Shown here piece by piece: positions 26,392 through 35,863 of a DNA stretch of 64,000 nucleotides. Location of the stretch: assembly GCF_000236585.1 (NCBI RefSeq), contig NC_017278.1, positions 744,001 through 808,000 on the forward strand. The letters run 5' to 3'. The translations under genes were made by a program, and so were the position numbers. The notes beneath the pieces are model-generated. The model did not search any database, was not told the DNA's origin, and worked only from the letters and a program-made list of their open reading frames with translations. The DNA comes from Thermus sp. CCB_US3_UF1 (GTDB taxonomy: Bacteria; Deinococcota; Deinococci; Deinococcales; Thermaceae). Each line of letters begins with the position of its first letter. Within the stretch, counting starts at the first letter, position 1.

Positions 26392-26988
26392 CTAGGCCAG
26401 GCCGTGCTCCCGGGCCCAGCGGACCAGGTCCGGGGTGTCCAGGAGACCCAGCTTGTTGAGGGCCCGCTGCTTGTAGGTGGAGGCGGTTTTCACCGAAAGC
26501 CCCAGGCGCTCGGCGGCCTGGGAGAGGGTATACCCTTGGGCCAGGAGGGCCACCACGGCCCGCTCCCGCTCGGAGAGGGCCTCGGGGCCGGGCGTGCTCT
26601 GGCCGGCAAGGAGGGCCTCGGTGAGGCTAGGGTGCAGGTAGCGTAGGCCCCGCCCCAAGCGGTCCAGGGCCTCCAACAGGTCCTGGTCCAGGGCGTGCTT
26701 GGGCAGGTAGCCCCGGGCCCCCAGGGCAAAGGCCCGGGCCACGTAGGCGGGCTCGTCGTGCATGGAGACCACCAGGACCTTGGCCCGCTGGGCCAGCTGG
26801 GGGAGGGCCTCCAGGCCCCCCATCCCCGGGAGGTTCAGGTCCAAAAGGACCAGGTCCGCCTCCCAGGGGGAGGCCAGGGCCTCCTCGGCGGTGGCGAACT
26901 CGGCCACCACCGGGTGGCCGGCCTCCTCCAGGAGGAGGCGGAGGCCTTTGCGCACCAGGTGGTGGTCTTCCACCAGCACCGTCCTCAC
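26392..26988 (-). CDS. NarL/LuxR-family response regulator
   Basis: The 198-residue regulator has a receiver domain (VLVEDHHLVRKGL, acidic Glu7/Asp8, phospho-acceptor Asp50 in LVLLDLNLPGMGGLE) and a C-terminal LuxR-type helix-turn-helix near 140-185 (LSERERAVVALLAQGYTLS, LGLSVKTASTYKQRALNKL). It overlaps the kinase gene (ATGA type). Position directly upstream of the psr operon and the shared motif make it the likely regulator of polysulfide respiration; that is inference. Confidence 0.92.
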   Translation of the reverse strand: MRTVLVEDHHLVRKGLRLLLEEAGHPVVAEFATAEEALASPWEADLVLLDLNLPGMGGLEALPQLAQRAKVLVVSMHDEPAYVARAFALGARGYLPKHALDQDLLEALDRLGRGLRYLHPSLTEALLAGQSTPGPEALSERERAVVALLAQGYTLSQAAERLGLSVKTASTYKQRALNKLGLLDTPDLVRWAREHGLA

Positions 26989-27950
26989 AGGGGCACCCCG
27001 AACTCCACCCGGGTCCCGTGGCCGGGGCAGGAGCGGAGGTGGAGGCTTCCCCCCAGGCTCTGGACCCGTTCCTGCATCCCCAAAAGCCCCACCGAGGGCG
27101 GGGTTTTTTCCGGGTCAAAGCCCATGCCGTCGTCTTCCACCACGCCAAAAAGCCGGTCCCCGTCCCGCCATAGCTCCACCCTGACCCTCTGGGCGTGGGC
27201 GTGGCGCAGGACGTTGGTCAGGGCCTCCTGGACCACACGGAAAAGGGCCACCTCCTTTTCCTTGGGCAGGGGGGGGAGGTCCAGCCTGGCCTCCACCTGT
27301 AGGCCGCTTTTGCCGTACTCCTCCAGATAGCGCTGGAGGGCCTCCTTGAGGCCCAGGTCGTCCAGGAGGGGCATGCGCAGTTCCCGGGAGAGCCGGCGCA
27401 CCTCCTCCAGGGCTTCGGCCACCCGGGCCCGGGCCTCGGGAAGCTTCTCAGGCCGCTTCTCCGCCACCTTCAGGGTGAGGAGGGCAGCGGTGAGCAGGCT
27501 GCCCACCCCGTCGTGGAGTTCCCGCCCCACCCGGCGGCGTTCCTCCTCCTGGGCGGAAAGGAGCTTGCCGGCCAGCTCCAGTCCTGGGCGCCTCAGGGCC
27601 AGTTGCAGGAGGGCCGGCAGGGCCTCGGGGGGCTTTTGCCCCTCTTCCAGGCTCAGCACCAACACCGCCACCACCCGCTCCCCCTGGTGCACCGGCAGGG
27701 CCAGGAAGGGGCCTTCCTCCACGGCCTCCTTGCGCCGGAGGGCTTCTTGGGCCAGGTGGCGGGAGTGGGCCACCAAGGGGCAGGTGGTGCGGCAGGCCTG
27801 CATCTGGGAGAGGGTGAGGTTCTCCCCCACCCAGTAGGCCTCGCCGCAGCGGATCACCCCTGCCTCCTCCAAGGCCGCCAGGGCGCGGCGGAAGATCTCC
27901 TGCCGCCCCCTGGCTCCCGCCAGGGCCTCGGCCAGCCGGGCGCAGTCCAT
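26985..27950 (-). CDS. soluble GAF histidine kinase (NreB/NarX-type HisKA_3)
   Basis: The 321-residue kinase has no membrane segment. Residues 1-125 form a GAF-like sensor with Cys3, Cys35, Cys53 and Cys57 (the last pair in CRTTCPL). HisKA_3 follows with phospho-acceptor His146 in RVGRELHDGVGSLL, then an HATPase with VVQEALTNVLRHAHA and VVEDDGMGFDP. A cysteine-containing cytoplasmic sensor suggests redox, oxygen or sulfane-sulfur sensing through an Fe-S cluster or thiols. GAF position and cysteine role are inferred. Confidence 0.9.
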   Translation of the reverse strand: MDCARLAEALAGARGRQEIFRRALAALEEAGVIRCGEAYWVGENLTLSQMQACRTTCPLVAHSRHLAQEALRRKEAVEEGPFLALPVHQGERVVAVLVLSLEEGQKPPEALPALLQLALRRPGLELAGKLLSAQEEERRRVGRELHDGVGSLLTAALLTLKVAEKRPEKLPEARARVAEALEEVRRLSRELRMPLLDDLGLKEALQRYLEEYGKSGLQVEARLDLPPLPKEKEVALFRVVQEALTNVLRHAHAQRVRVELWRDGDRLFGVVEDDGMGFDPEKTPPSVGLLGMQERVQSLGGSLHLRSCPGHGTRVEFGVPL

Positions 27951-27956
27951 ACCCTT

Positions 27957-27962
27957 AGCCTA
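27957..27962 (-). promoter_or_regulatory. -10 box TAGGCT, leaderless start of kinase gene
   Basis: TAGGCT, 6-nt spacer, then ATG 27950 on the minus strand. The shared motif at 27976-27989 is centred about 32 bp upstream of the inferred start, over the -35 region. Confidence 0.55.
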
Positions 27963-27975
27963 GGGCTTCCGTCCG

Positions 27976-27989
27976 GGGAAAGGTGTCCC
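27976..27989. promoter_or_regulatory. shared operator-like motif, kinase copy
   Basis: GGGAAAGGTGTCCC, 12 of 14 positions identical to the psr copy. It sits just upstream of the kinase/regulator promoter and touches the ribF stop codon, suggesting autoregulation. Confidence 0.6.
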
Positions 27990-28873
27990 TATAGCCCAAA
28001 ATAGGCCCGGGCCGCCGCCACGTCCTCCGCGATCTGGGCCTTCAGGGCCTCGAGGCTGGGGAAGCGCCGCTCCTCCCGCAGCCGCTTGAGGAACCGGACC
28101 CGCACCTCTTCCCCATAGAGTTCCCCGGCGAAGCCCAGAAGGTGCACCTCCAGCCGCCTCTCGCCCCCCCCTAGGGTGGGGCGGGTGCCCACGTTGGCCA
28201 CCCCCTTGTGGCGGCCAAAGCCTCCCTGGGCCTCCACCGCATAGACCCCTGGGGGGAGGACCTTTTGCGGGTGCACCGCCAGGTTGGCCGTGGGGAAAGA
28301 AAGCCTCCTTCCCAGCTTTTCTCCCTCCACCACCACCCCGTAGGCCCCGTAGGGGCGGCCCAGGAGGTGGCGGGCTTCTTCCACCCGCCCTTCCTTGAGG
28401 AGCTGGCGGATGCGGCTGGACTTCACCGCCTCCCCCCCAAGGCTCAAGAGGGGCACCACCCGCACCGGGGCCACCTGGGCCAGGTCCTCAGGGCCTCCCC
28501 CCCTTCCCTGGCCGAAGCGGAAGTCCTCCCCCACGTGGATGCGGCTGGCCTCGAGGGCCCTTAGGTCCCCCAAGAACTCCTCCGCCGACCGCCGGGCAAA
28601 GGTTTCGTTGAAGGGTACGGCCAGGACGAGCTCGGCCCCCACTTCCCTTAGGGCCTCCACCTTTTCCGTCAGGTCCATGAGGAACCCCTCCCCCCGGGTG
28701 AAGACCTTGGTGGGAGGGTCAAAGGTGTAGACCAAAAGGGGCTGGTGCAGGGCCTTGGCCTCGGCCAGGGCCTGGCGCAAGAGGTACTGGTGGCCCAGGT
28801 GTACCCCGTCAAAGGAGCCCACGGCCACCACCTTGGGGCCCTTGGGGACGTCAGCGACCTCGGAGAAAAGCAT
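27989..28873 (-). CDS. ribF: bifunctional riboflavin kinase/FAD synthetase
   Basis: RibF converts riboflavin to FMN and FAD. The 294-residue protein has the adenylyltransferase domain VAVGSFDGVHLGHQYLL near 15-31 and the kinase domain with GRPYGAYGVVVEGEKLGRRLSFPTANL (read as GRRLSFPTANL, the PTAN motif near 200). Length is typical. It overlaps the Nudix gene by 23 nt, forming a Nudix-ribF operon. Confidence 0.96.
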   Translation of the reverse strand: MLFSEVADVPKGPKVVAVGSFDGVHLGHQYLLRQALAEAKALHQPLLVYTFDPPTKVFTRGEGFLMDLTEKVEALREVGAELVLAVPFNETFARRSAEEFLGDLRALEASRIHVGEDFRFGQGRGGGPEDLAQVAPVRVVPLLSLGGEAVKSSRIRQLLKEGRVEEARHLLGRPYGAYGVVVEGEKLGRRLSFPTANLAVHPQKVLPPGVYAVEAQGGFGRHKGVANVGTRPTLGGGERRLEVHLLGFAGELYGEEVRVRFLKRLREERRFPSLEALKAQIAEDVAAARAYFGL

Positions 28874-29348
28874 GGTAGTAGAGCACCCCCACGATCCCCG
28901 TGGCGGAAAACTCCGCTTCCCCCCTCCGGTGCATCTCCAGGGCCTTTTCCGGCTCCAGCCAGACCACCTCTATGGCCTCGTCCTCGTCGGGGGCGGCCTG
29001 GGCCTCGCGCAGGTTTTCCGCCAGGAAGACGTGGGCTTTCTCGTCGGTGAAGCCGGGGGAGACGTAGAAGCTGAAGAGGTAGGTCAGGTCCCCCGTGAGC
29101 CCGGCCTCCTCGGCCAGTTCCCTTTTGGCGGCCTCCAGGGGGCTTTCCCCGGCTTCCATGAGGCCGGCGGGGATCTCCAGGGGGGCCAAGCCCACGGCGG
29201 GGCGGGGCTGGCGCACGAAGAGCATCTTCCCCTCCTTGAGGGCCAAGATGGCCACCGCCGGCTTGTGCTCCACGATCTCGTAACGGCCTTCCAGGGCCAG
29301 GCTAAGGATCCGGCCCCGGTAAAGGTAGGTGCGGCTCACGCCTCCCAT
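28851..29348 (-). CDS. Nudix ADP-ribose pyrophosphatase
   Basis: The 165-residue protein closely resembles the characterised T. thermophilus ADP-ribose pyrophosphatase. The Nudix box lies at 62-84 with Gly62, Glu67, Arg76, Glu77, Glu80 and Glu81 in the catalytic pattern; FSFYVSPGFTDEKAHVFLAENL follows (SPGFTDE is typical of ADPRases). It hydrolyses ADP-ribose to AMP and ribose 5-phosphate. Confidence 0.92.
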   Translation of the reverse strand: MGGVSRTYLYRGRILSLALEGRYEIVEHKPAVAILALKEGKMLFVRQPRPAVGLAPLEIPAGLMEAGESPLEAAKRELAEEAGLTGDLTYLFSFYVSPGFTDEKAHVFLAENLREAQAAPDEDEAIEVVWLEPEKALEMHRRGEAEFSATGIVGVLYYHAFLRGR

Positions 29349-29356
29349 GCTAAGGG

Positions 29357-29381
29357 AAAACCCCCGGGGTAGGCCCGGGGG
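29357..29381 (-). terminator. terminator after the five-heme cytochrome gene
   Basis: On the minus strand CCCCCGGG and CCCGGGGG flank a 5-nt loop and are followed by TTTT. It separates the cytochrome gene from the Nudix-ribF operon. Confidence 0.7.
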
Positions 29382-29399
29382 CTAGGGCGCCTTTCCCCC

Positions 29400-30515
29400 T
29401 TAGCGCAGGGCCTCCGCTGCGGCCAGGAGGATGGCCCGGGTGTAGGTGGGGTTGTGGATGCCCTTAGAGCCGTCGTACTTCACCAGGATGTAGTTCCAGG
29501 CAGCCCGCACCACGGGGTCTTTGGTGGAGAAAACGGGCTGGCCCTTCTCGTCCCGGATGTCCCCCAGCTGGCTGTAGAGCACGGTCCCGTCGGTGAGGTC
29601 CATCTTGAAGGAGAGCTGGCCGCCGATGGTGGTGATGTCCACCCGGTAGACCGGGGCCTTCACCGCCACGTTGGGGGTGAACTGGCCGTTGTCGGGGTTG
29701 TAGGCCCGCACGGTCTTGATGCGGTCCCGCACCGCCAGCACCTTGGCGTTCACCAGGGTGCGCACCAAGGACATCAGGTACTCGGTGTTCTCCTGGACCA
29801 TCTCCTTGGTGTACTTGGCCCCGTGGCAGGAAGCGCAGAGGTTTTCCGGGGTCTTGAAGGTGTGGCTGGTGTAATCTCCCTTGCCCGCCAGGCTCATGTG
29901 GCAGGTGGAGCAGGAGCCCCCCGTGAAGAAGGCGTGGGCGTTGTTCCACTCCCGGGTATCGTCCACGAAGTAAGCGTTCTTGCCCAGGAGGATGTCGGCC
30001 TCGGCGGAGTAGTGGGGGGAGGTGTACCGCCCGGCGTCGGCGGCGTTCCAGGTGATGCGGCCGTTGCGGGTGTTGTGGCAGGCGATGCACAGCGCCCCGC
30101 TACCCACGCCCACCGCCCGGAAGCCCGAGGGGAGCATGGGGGTGTCCTGGGCCAGGCGCAGGTCCCCATCCTCGTCGTGGCAGGTCTGGCAGGTGATGGG
30201 CTTCACCTGGCCTTGGGTGAGGCCCAAGGACTTCAGGTAGTCCACCGTGGCCGCCTTGCCGTCCGGGCCCACCAGGTTGCCTGGGTTCCCCTTCTTCAGC
30301 TGGGCCAGCCAGGCCACAAACCCCTGCTCGCTGTGGCAACGGGCGCAGTGGGCGGCGTTTTCCGCCCGCACCTCCACCGTGGCCTGCGGTAGGCTCTTGG
30401 CCCCCATCACCCCGTTGTTGTGGGCGCTGCCCTCCCACTCCTTTTGGATGGCCTCCTTGCTGGAAAAGGCCACCATCAGGCCGAGGGCCAAGAGGGCCAG
30501 TAAGGCTTTTTTCAT
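29400..30515 (-). CDS. secreted pentaheme c-type cytochrome
   Basis: The 371-residue protein has a signal sequence (MKKALLALLALGLMVAFSS) and five CxxCH heme sites: CARCH (57-61), CQTCH, CIACH, CSTCH and CASCH. The C-terminal third lacks hemes and ends with KYDGSKGIHNPTYTRAILLAA, a tail found in several multiheme reductase-like cytochromes. ATG 30515 is chosen for its TAAGGAGGTG site. It is probably a periplasmic electron carrier or terminal reductase. The shared motif upstream links it to the psr operon. Confidence 0.85.
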   Translation of the reverse strand: MKKALLALLALGLMVAFSSKEAIQKEWEGSAHNNGVMGAKSLPQATVEVRAENAAHCARCHSEQGFVAWLAQLKKGNPGNLVGPDGKAATVDYLKSLGLTQGQVKPITCQTCHDEDGDLRLAQDTPMLPSGFRAVGVGSGALCIACHNTRNGRITWNAADAGRYTSPHYSAEADILLGKNAYFVDDTREWNNAHAFFTGGSCSTCHMSLAGKGDYTSHTFKTPENLCASCHGAKYTKEMVQENTEYLMSLVRTLVNAKVLAVRDRIKTVRAYNPDNGQFTPNVAVKAPVYRVDITTIGGQLSFKMDLTDGTVLYSQLGDIRDEKGQPVFSTKDPVVRAAWNYILVKYDGSKGIHNPTYTRAILLAAAEALR

Positions 30516-30568
30516 AGGCGCCACCTCCTTACGGCTCTAGCTCACACCCCTACTATGACCTAAGTCAA

Positions 30569-30582
30569 GGGTAATATGTCCC
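30569..30582. promoter_or_regulatory. shared operator-like motif, cytochrome copy
   Basis: GGGTAATATGTCCC in the 81-bp divergent region between the cytochrome gene and the amidohydrolase gene. On the minus strand a CATAGT -10-like box (30557-30552) follows 11 nt later, giving a geometry close to that of the kinase promoter. Confidence 0.6.
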
Positions 30583-30584
30583 GG

Positions 30585-30590
30585 TAAGCT
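30585..30590 (+). promoter_or_regulatory. -10 box TAAGCT, leaderless start of amidohydrolase
   Basis: TAAGCT, 6-nt spacer TAGGGC, then ATG 30597. The shared motif lies between -15 and -28 relative to this start, a position suited to repression. Confidence 0.5.
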
Positions 30591-30596
30591 TAGGGC

Positions 30597-31967
30597 ATGT
30601 GGCTCACCGACGGCCGGCAAAGCCTGAAGCTCCAGGGGGAGAGGATCGCCCGGGTGGAGCCGGGGGCCAGGGGCCTCCGCCTCGAGGCCATCACCCCAGG
30701 CCTCCAGGACGCCCACGCCCACCCCCTCTACTGGGGGGTGGCCCTGCGGGGCCTGGACCTGGAGGGGCTGGCCGAGCCCGCCCGGGTGGCCGAGCGGGTG
30801 GCCGAGCGGGTGCGGCGCCTTCCCCCTGGGGCCTGGGTGGAAGGGCAGGGGTTTCTCTTTCCCGCCCCCCCGCCCCCTGGCCTCCTGGACCGGGCCGCCC
30901 CGGAACACCCCGTCTTCCTGCGCAGCCGGGACCACCACTCCGCCTGGATCAACCGCAAGGCGGCGGAGGTGGCGGGCCTGGGGCCGGCCTCGGAGCCCCC
31001 TTCGGGCGGCGGGTTCTTGCGGGATGGGGAAGGGGTGCCCTACTACCTCCTGGAAAGGGCCCAGGAGCTCCTCCTGGCCGTCCTTCCCCCACCTTCCCCG
31101 GAGGACCTCAGGCGGGGCCTTAGGGACTTTGCCCGCCGGGGGTACACCGCGGTCCACGCCATGGGCTACGAGCCCCCCGAGGCCCTGGACTGGGCCTTGG
31201 GCATGGAGCTTCCCCTTAGGCTTTGGTGGGCCCTTCCCCGGGGGGCCTGGCGGGGACGGGAGCCCGGAAGGTACGGGGAGGTGCACCTGGCCGCGGTGAA
31301 GTTCTTTGCCGACGGGGCCTTGGGCAGCCGCACCGCCTGGATGCACCAGCCCTACCCTGACGGCAGCTTCGGCCTTCCCTTGGACCCCCTGGAGGCCATC
31401 CGGGAGGAGGGGGAGGAGGCGCTGAGGGCCGGCTTCACCCTGGCGGTCCACGCCATCGGCACCCGGGCCGTGGAGGGGGTGCTTGCGGTCTTCCGGGACC
31501 TGGCCCCCCTGGCGCGGGCTAGGGGCCTTACCTTGCGGATGGAGCACGTGCAGCACGTGCGGGACGCCGCCTTGCCCGGCTTTGCCGGCCTGCCTGTGGC
31601 CCTTTCCCTCCAGCCCCTCCACCTCCTACAGGACCAGCACCTGGTCAGGGCCTATGGCCTTTCCCCCCGGGAGGCCTTCCGCTTCCAGAGCCTCAAGGCC
31701 ACCGGCCTCCCCCTGGCCTTCGGCTCGGATGCCCCCGTGGCCAAGCCCGAGTACGCCCAGAACCTCGAGGCCGCCACCCGCCACCCCTTGGCCCCGGAGG
31801 AGAGCCTGGACCCCGGGGAGGTCCTGGAAGCCCATACCCTGGGGGCAGCCCGGGCGGCGGGCTGGGAGGATGTGGGCTTACGCCCGGGGGCGCGGGCCGA
31901 CCTCACCCTATGGGAGGGCGGGCGGCCGGTGGGCCGGGTCTACCGGGGCAATCTGGAGCTGTTTTAG
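30597..31967 (+). CDS. YtcJ-like amidohydrolase
   Basis: The 456-residue metal-dependent hydrolase has TPGLQDAHAHPLYWG (the HxH metal site), VKFFADGALGSRTAWM, LAVHAIGTRAVEGVL, MEHVQHVRDAALPGF and FGSDAPVAKPEYAQNLEAA (the Asp of the TIM barrel), matching the YtcJ/NfdA group. Substrate class is probably N-substituted formamides or other amides, not determinable here. Confidence 0.85.
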   Translation: MWLTDGRQSLKLQGERIARVEPGARGLRLEAITPGLQDAHAHPLYWGVALRGLDLEGLAEPARVAERVAERVRRLPPGAWVEGQGFLFPAPPPPGLLDRAAPEHPVFLRSRDHHSAWINRKAAEVAGLGPASEPPSGGGFLRDGEGVPYYLLERAQELLLAVLPPPSPEDLRRGLRDFARRGYTAVHAMGYEPPEALDWALGMELPLRLWWALPRGAWRGREPGRYGEVHLAAVKFFADGALGSRTAWMHQPYPDGSFGLPLDPLEAIREEGEEALRAGFTLAVHAIGTRAVEGVLAVFRDLAPLARARGLTLRMEHVQHVRDAALPGFAGLPVALSLQPLHLLQDQHLVRAYGLSPREAFRFQSLKATGLPLAFGSDAPVAKPEYAQNLEAATRHPLAPEESLDPGEVLEAHTLGAARAAGWEDVGLRPGARADLTLWEGGRPVGRVYRGNLELF

Positions 31968-31980
31968 CCCTGGGGATGGG

Positions 31981-31986
31981 TATACT
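31981..31986 (+). promoter_or_regulatory. -10 box TATACT, leaderless start of RNA-ligase-like gene
   Basis: TATACT, 6-nt spacer GGCGGC, then GTG 31993. No ribosome site is present, and the box supports this GTG start over upstream in-frame codons. Confidence 0.55.
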
Positions 31987-31992
31987 GGCGGC

Positions 31993-32499
31993 GTGTATGG
32001 GGTCTTGGTGTGGCCGCCGGAGAGGCTGGCCCGCTTCATGGAGGAACTTCAGGCTTCCCATGGGGTCAAGGGCTTCGGTCCGCCCCACCTCAACCTGCGC
32101 CAGCCCTTTGACTGGCCCTATGAGGAAGAGGCCTTGAAGATCGCCCTCAAGGGCATCCTCCGCGGCCACCCCCCCTTCCGCCTGCGCCTTGGGGGGTGGG
32201 GGTATTTCCCCCAGGGGGTGGTCTACCTGCGGGCCTACGGGGGGACTCCCTTTCGGCGGCTTTTTCACGCCTTGGAGCCCCTGGCCCCGCCCCTCAAGGA
32301 GATCGAGGGTCCCAGTTACCTTCCCCACCTCACCCTGGCCCTAGGCCTTGGCGAAGCCGAGGCGGCGGACTTGGCCCAGAGGCTTCCCCCCCCGCCCCAG
32401 CGCTCCTTTTGGGTGCGGGAGGTGGCCTTGGTCAAGGACCGGGAGGAGGAGGACCTCCTGGAGGTGGCGCGGTTTCCCCTGGCTAGCCTAGGGCGATGA
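31993..32499 (+). CDS. 2H phosphoesterase (2'-5' RNA ligase-like) protein
   Basis: The 168-residue protein has two spaced HxTx-type motifs: PHLNLR near 33-38 (Thr replaced by Asn) and PHLTLALGL near 110. This fits the LigT/2H phosphoesterase family that opens 2',3'-cyclic phosphates. The first motif is degenerate, so activity is uncertain. It converges with the DMT transporter gene and overlaps it by 17 nt. Confidence 0.72.
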   Translation: MYGVLVWPPERLARFMEELQASHGVKGFGPPHLNLRQPFDWPYEEEALKIALKGILRGHPPFRLRLGGWGYFPQGVVYLRAYGGTPFRRLFHALEPLAPPLKEIEGPSYLPHLTLALGLGEAEAADLAQRLPPPPQRSFWVREVALVKDREEEDLLEVARFPLASLGR

Positions 32500-33304
32500 A
32501 CCCCAAGGCCAGAAGGCAGGTCAGCATCCCGAGTTTGCGGCCAGGGCCCAGGCGTTCTCCCAACAGGAGCCAGGCCAAGAGCACGGTGGTAGCGGGGTAG
32601 AAGGAGGAGGCCAAGGCGGCCATGTCCAGCCGCCCTGCCTGGGCGGCCAGAAGGAAAAAGAAGTTCCCCCCGGCATCCCCCAAGGCGGCGAGGAGGACCC
32701 AGGGGAGGGCGCCCCTGGGGAGGCCTTTGTGTGGGGGGGAGAGGAGGAGGACCAGGGCGAAGGCGGTGAGCTTGCCTAGGGCCGCGGGCCACAAAAGCCC
32801 TTCCACCCGGTCCATGAGGACGTAAAAACCGCCGAAGCCGAGCCCGGCCAAGAGGGCCCAGGGGAGGCCCACGGGGCTGGCGTGGCCTTCGGGCCTCGAG
32901 GCCAGCCACACCCCCACAAGCCCTACCCCCAGGCCCAGGGCGGGCAGGGGCCCGGGCCAGCCCTCCCAAAGGAGGCCCAGGGCCACAGGGAGGGCTGCCC
33001 CCACCACCCCGGCCACGGGAGCGGCCAGGCTCATGCTCCCCTGGGATAGGGCCCGGTAAAGGCTGTATAGCCCCAAGGTCCCCAAGGCGCCCCCCAGGAG
33101 GGCGAAGGGAAGGTCGTGGGGGCGGAAGGGCTCGGGGCCCAGGAGGGCTAGGGCCAGGAAGAGAAGCCCCCCAAGGAGGGAGGTCCAGAGGACCACGGTC
33201 TGGGTGCGGGCGGATCGGGAGGCCATCCCGCCCCCGAAGTCCCCCGCCCCCCAGGTGAGGGCGGAGAGGAGGCCAAAGCCCAGGGAAAGCCAGGCGGCTT
33301 CCAT
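32483..33304 (-). CDS. EamA/DMT-superfamily transporter
   Basis: The 273-residue protein has about ten hydrophobic segments in two EamA repeats; LGLYSLYRALSQGSMSLAAPVAGVVGAAL (read in part as YRALSQGSMSLAAPVAGV) and LAAQAGRLDMAALASSFYPATTVL are the conserved end-of-repeat blocks. Such proteins move small metabolites or amino acids; the substrate is unknown. It follows sigA on the same strand after 18 nt. Confidence 0.85.
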   Translation of the reverse strand: MEAAWLSLGFGLLSALTWGAGDFGGGMASRSARTQTVVLWTSLLGGLLFLALALLGPEPFRPHDLPFALLGGALGTLGLYSLYRALSQGSMSLAAPVAGVVGAALPVALGLLWEGWPGPLPALGLGVGLVGVWLASRPEGHASPVGLPWALLAGLGFGGFYVLMDRVEGLLWPAALGKLTAFALVLLLSPPHKGLPRGALPWVLLAALGDAGGNFFFLLAAQAGRLDMAALASSFYPATTVLLAWLLLGERLGPGRKLGMLTCLLALGFIALG

Positions 33305-33322
33305 GGTGGGGCCTGAAGGCCC

Positions 33323-34630
<1,308 letters not shown>

Positions 34631-34653
34631 CGCCGACCTCCCTCTAGGGTTCG

Positions 34654-35775
34654 CTACCGCTTTTGCGCGAAGAGCACCTTGTACTCCCGAACCAAAAGGG
34701 TCCTGAAGGCGCCGAAGCGCTCCTCCAACAGGGGTTCGTACTTGAGAAAGGGGTTTGCCACCAGGAAAAACCCACCGCCCGGCTTTAGCCGGGCTGCCGC
34801 CGCTTCCACGAAGGCCTGGGCCACATCCAGGATGACCGCACCCCCCACGTGAAAGGGGGGGTTCGTAACGATTATGTCAAACCCCTCCCCTTCCGTCAAG
34901 GCCTCGTCCACGTCGGAGTGGAGGACCCTGGCCGGGAGGGCGTGGGCCTCGAGGCTCCGCCTGAGGGAGAGGACGGAGACCAGGTCGTCCTCCACCGCGG
35001 TGACCTGGGCCCCTAGGCGGGCCAGGGGGAGGGTGAGGGCCCCGTAGCCCGCCCCCAGGTCCAAGACCGTCCGCCCCCGTACCCCCTCCCTTCCCACCTC
35101 CCCCACCAGGGCCTCCAGGAGGAGGAGGGAGGCCTTGTCCACCTTGCCGGCGGAGAAGACCCCGGGCAGGTGGTAAAAGGTGTAGGCCTCCCCCAGGATG
35201 GGGGCCTGGAAGGCCGCCCAGAGGGGCGGCAGGGGCGGGGCCTCCCGTTCCTTTTCCAGGAGGGCCACCCGCACCGGCCCTTCCCGCCAACGCACCTCCC
35301 CGTAGCCCAGAAGGGCCCGGGCCTCCTTGAAGTACCGTTCAAACCCCTTGTTCTTGTCCCCCGCCAGGTAGACCCGCCCCCCTGGCCTCAGGGCCCGGGC
35401 CGCGGCCCGCAGGGTGGCCTGGACGTAGGCCGTGCCCCGCCCTGCAGGGAGGGCCAGGGCCACCAGGTCGTAAAGGCCCTCCTCCGCTTCCCAGGGGGGG
35501 GCCAGGCGGGCCCGGAGGCCGCTGGCCTGTAGGCAGCGGAAGGCGGCCCTCGAGGTTTCCAGCCTTTCCACTGCCATCCTGCCCTCCAGGGGCAGGCTGC
35601 CCCAGCCCACCCCAGGGTTGGGGTCCAGGGCCCTTTCCCCGAAGGGTTCCACGGCCTTTTGCAGCAGATCGTAGACCGGGTCCCGGTAGCCCCGGGCCCC
35701 CGGCTTCACGTACAGGGTGCCCCCAGGGCGGGGTAGGGGGGTGAGGCGGTGGTAGGCCTCCAGGGTCAGGCTCAC
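34654..35775 (-). CDS. rsmC: 16S rRNA m2G methyltransferase, RsmC-type
   Basis: The 373-residue protein has two methyltransferase-like halves; the C-terminal one is active, with [20 protein letters not shown] (SAM binding) and [16 protein letters not shown] (NPPF catalytic motif near 307). It closely resembles T. thermophilus RsmC (m2G1207). GTG 35775 is chosen because [15 protein letters not shown] is the expected N-terminus; TATCCT (35789-35784) lies 8 nt upstream. The longer upstream frame is rejected. Confidence 0.85.
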   Translation of the reverse strand: MSLTLEAYHRLTPLPRPGGTLYVKPGARGYRDPVYDLLQKAVEPFGERALDPNPGVGWGSLPLEGRMAVERLETSRAAFRCLQASGLRARLAPPWEAEEGLYDLVALALPAGRGTAYVQATLRAAARALRPGGRVYLAGDKNKGFERYFKEARALLGYGEVRWREGPVRVALLEKEREAPPLPPLWAAFQAPILGEAYTFYHLPGVFSAGKVDKASLLLLEALVGEVGREGVRGRTVLDLGAGYGALTLPLARLGAQVTAVEDDLVSVLSLRRSLEAHALPARVLHSDVDEALTEGEGFDIIVTNPPFHVGGAVILDVAQAFVEAAAARLKPGGGFFLVANPFLKYEPLLEERFGAFRTLLVREYKVLFAQKR

Positions 35776-35821
35776 GTCTTCCCAGGATACGGGCCTGGGG
35801 GAGGAAGGGCAAATGGGATAG

Positions 35822-35858
35822 TATGCTTTTTCAAACCGCCCATGGGGCGGGAAGGAGG
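35822..35858 (+). promoter_or_regulatory. ask promoter, leader hairpin and ribosome site
   Basis: TATGCT (35822-35827) is followed by a short AT stretch, the hairpin CCGCCC-ATG-GGGCGG (35837-35851) and GAAGGAGG directly abutting it. The hairpin may stabilise the mRNA 5' end or modulate ribosome access. Confidence 0.5.
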
Positions 35859-35863
35859 TGAGC

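Noticed and set aside
29557-29570. Further copies of the GGGWAANRTGTCCC motif, for example at GGATGTCCC and other TGTCCC strings
   Set aside because: These lie inside coding sequence and lack the GGGWAA half, so they look like chance matches in GC-rich DNA.
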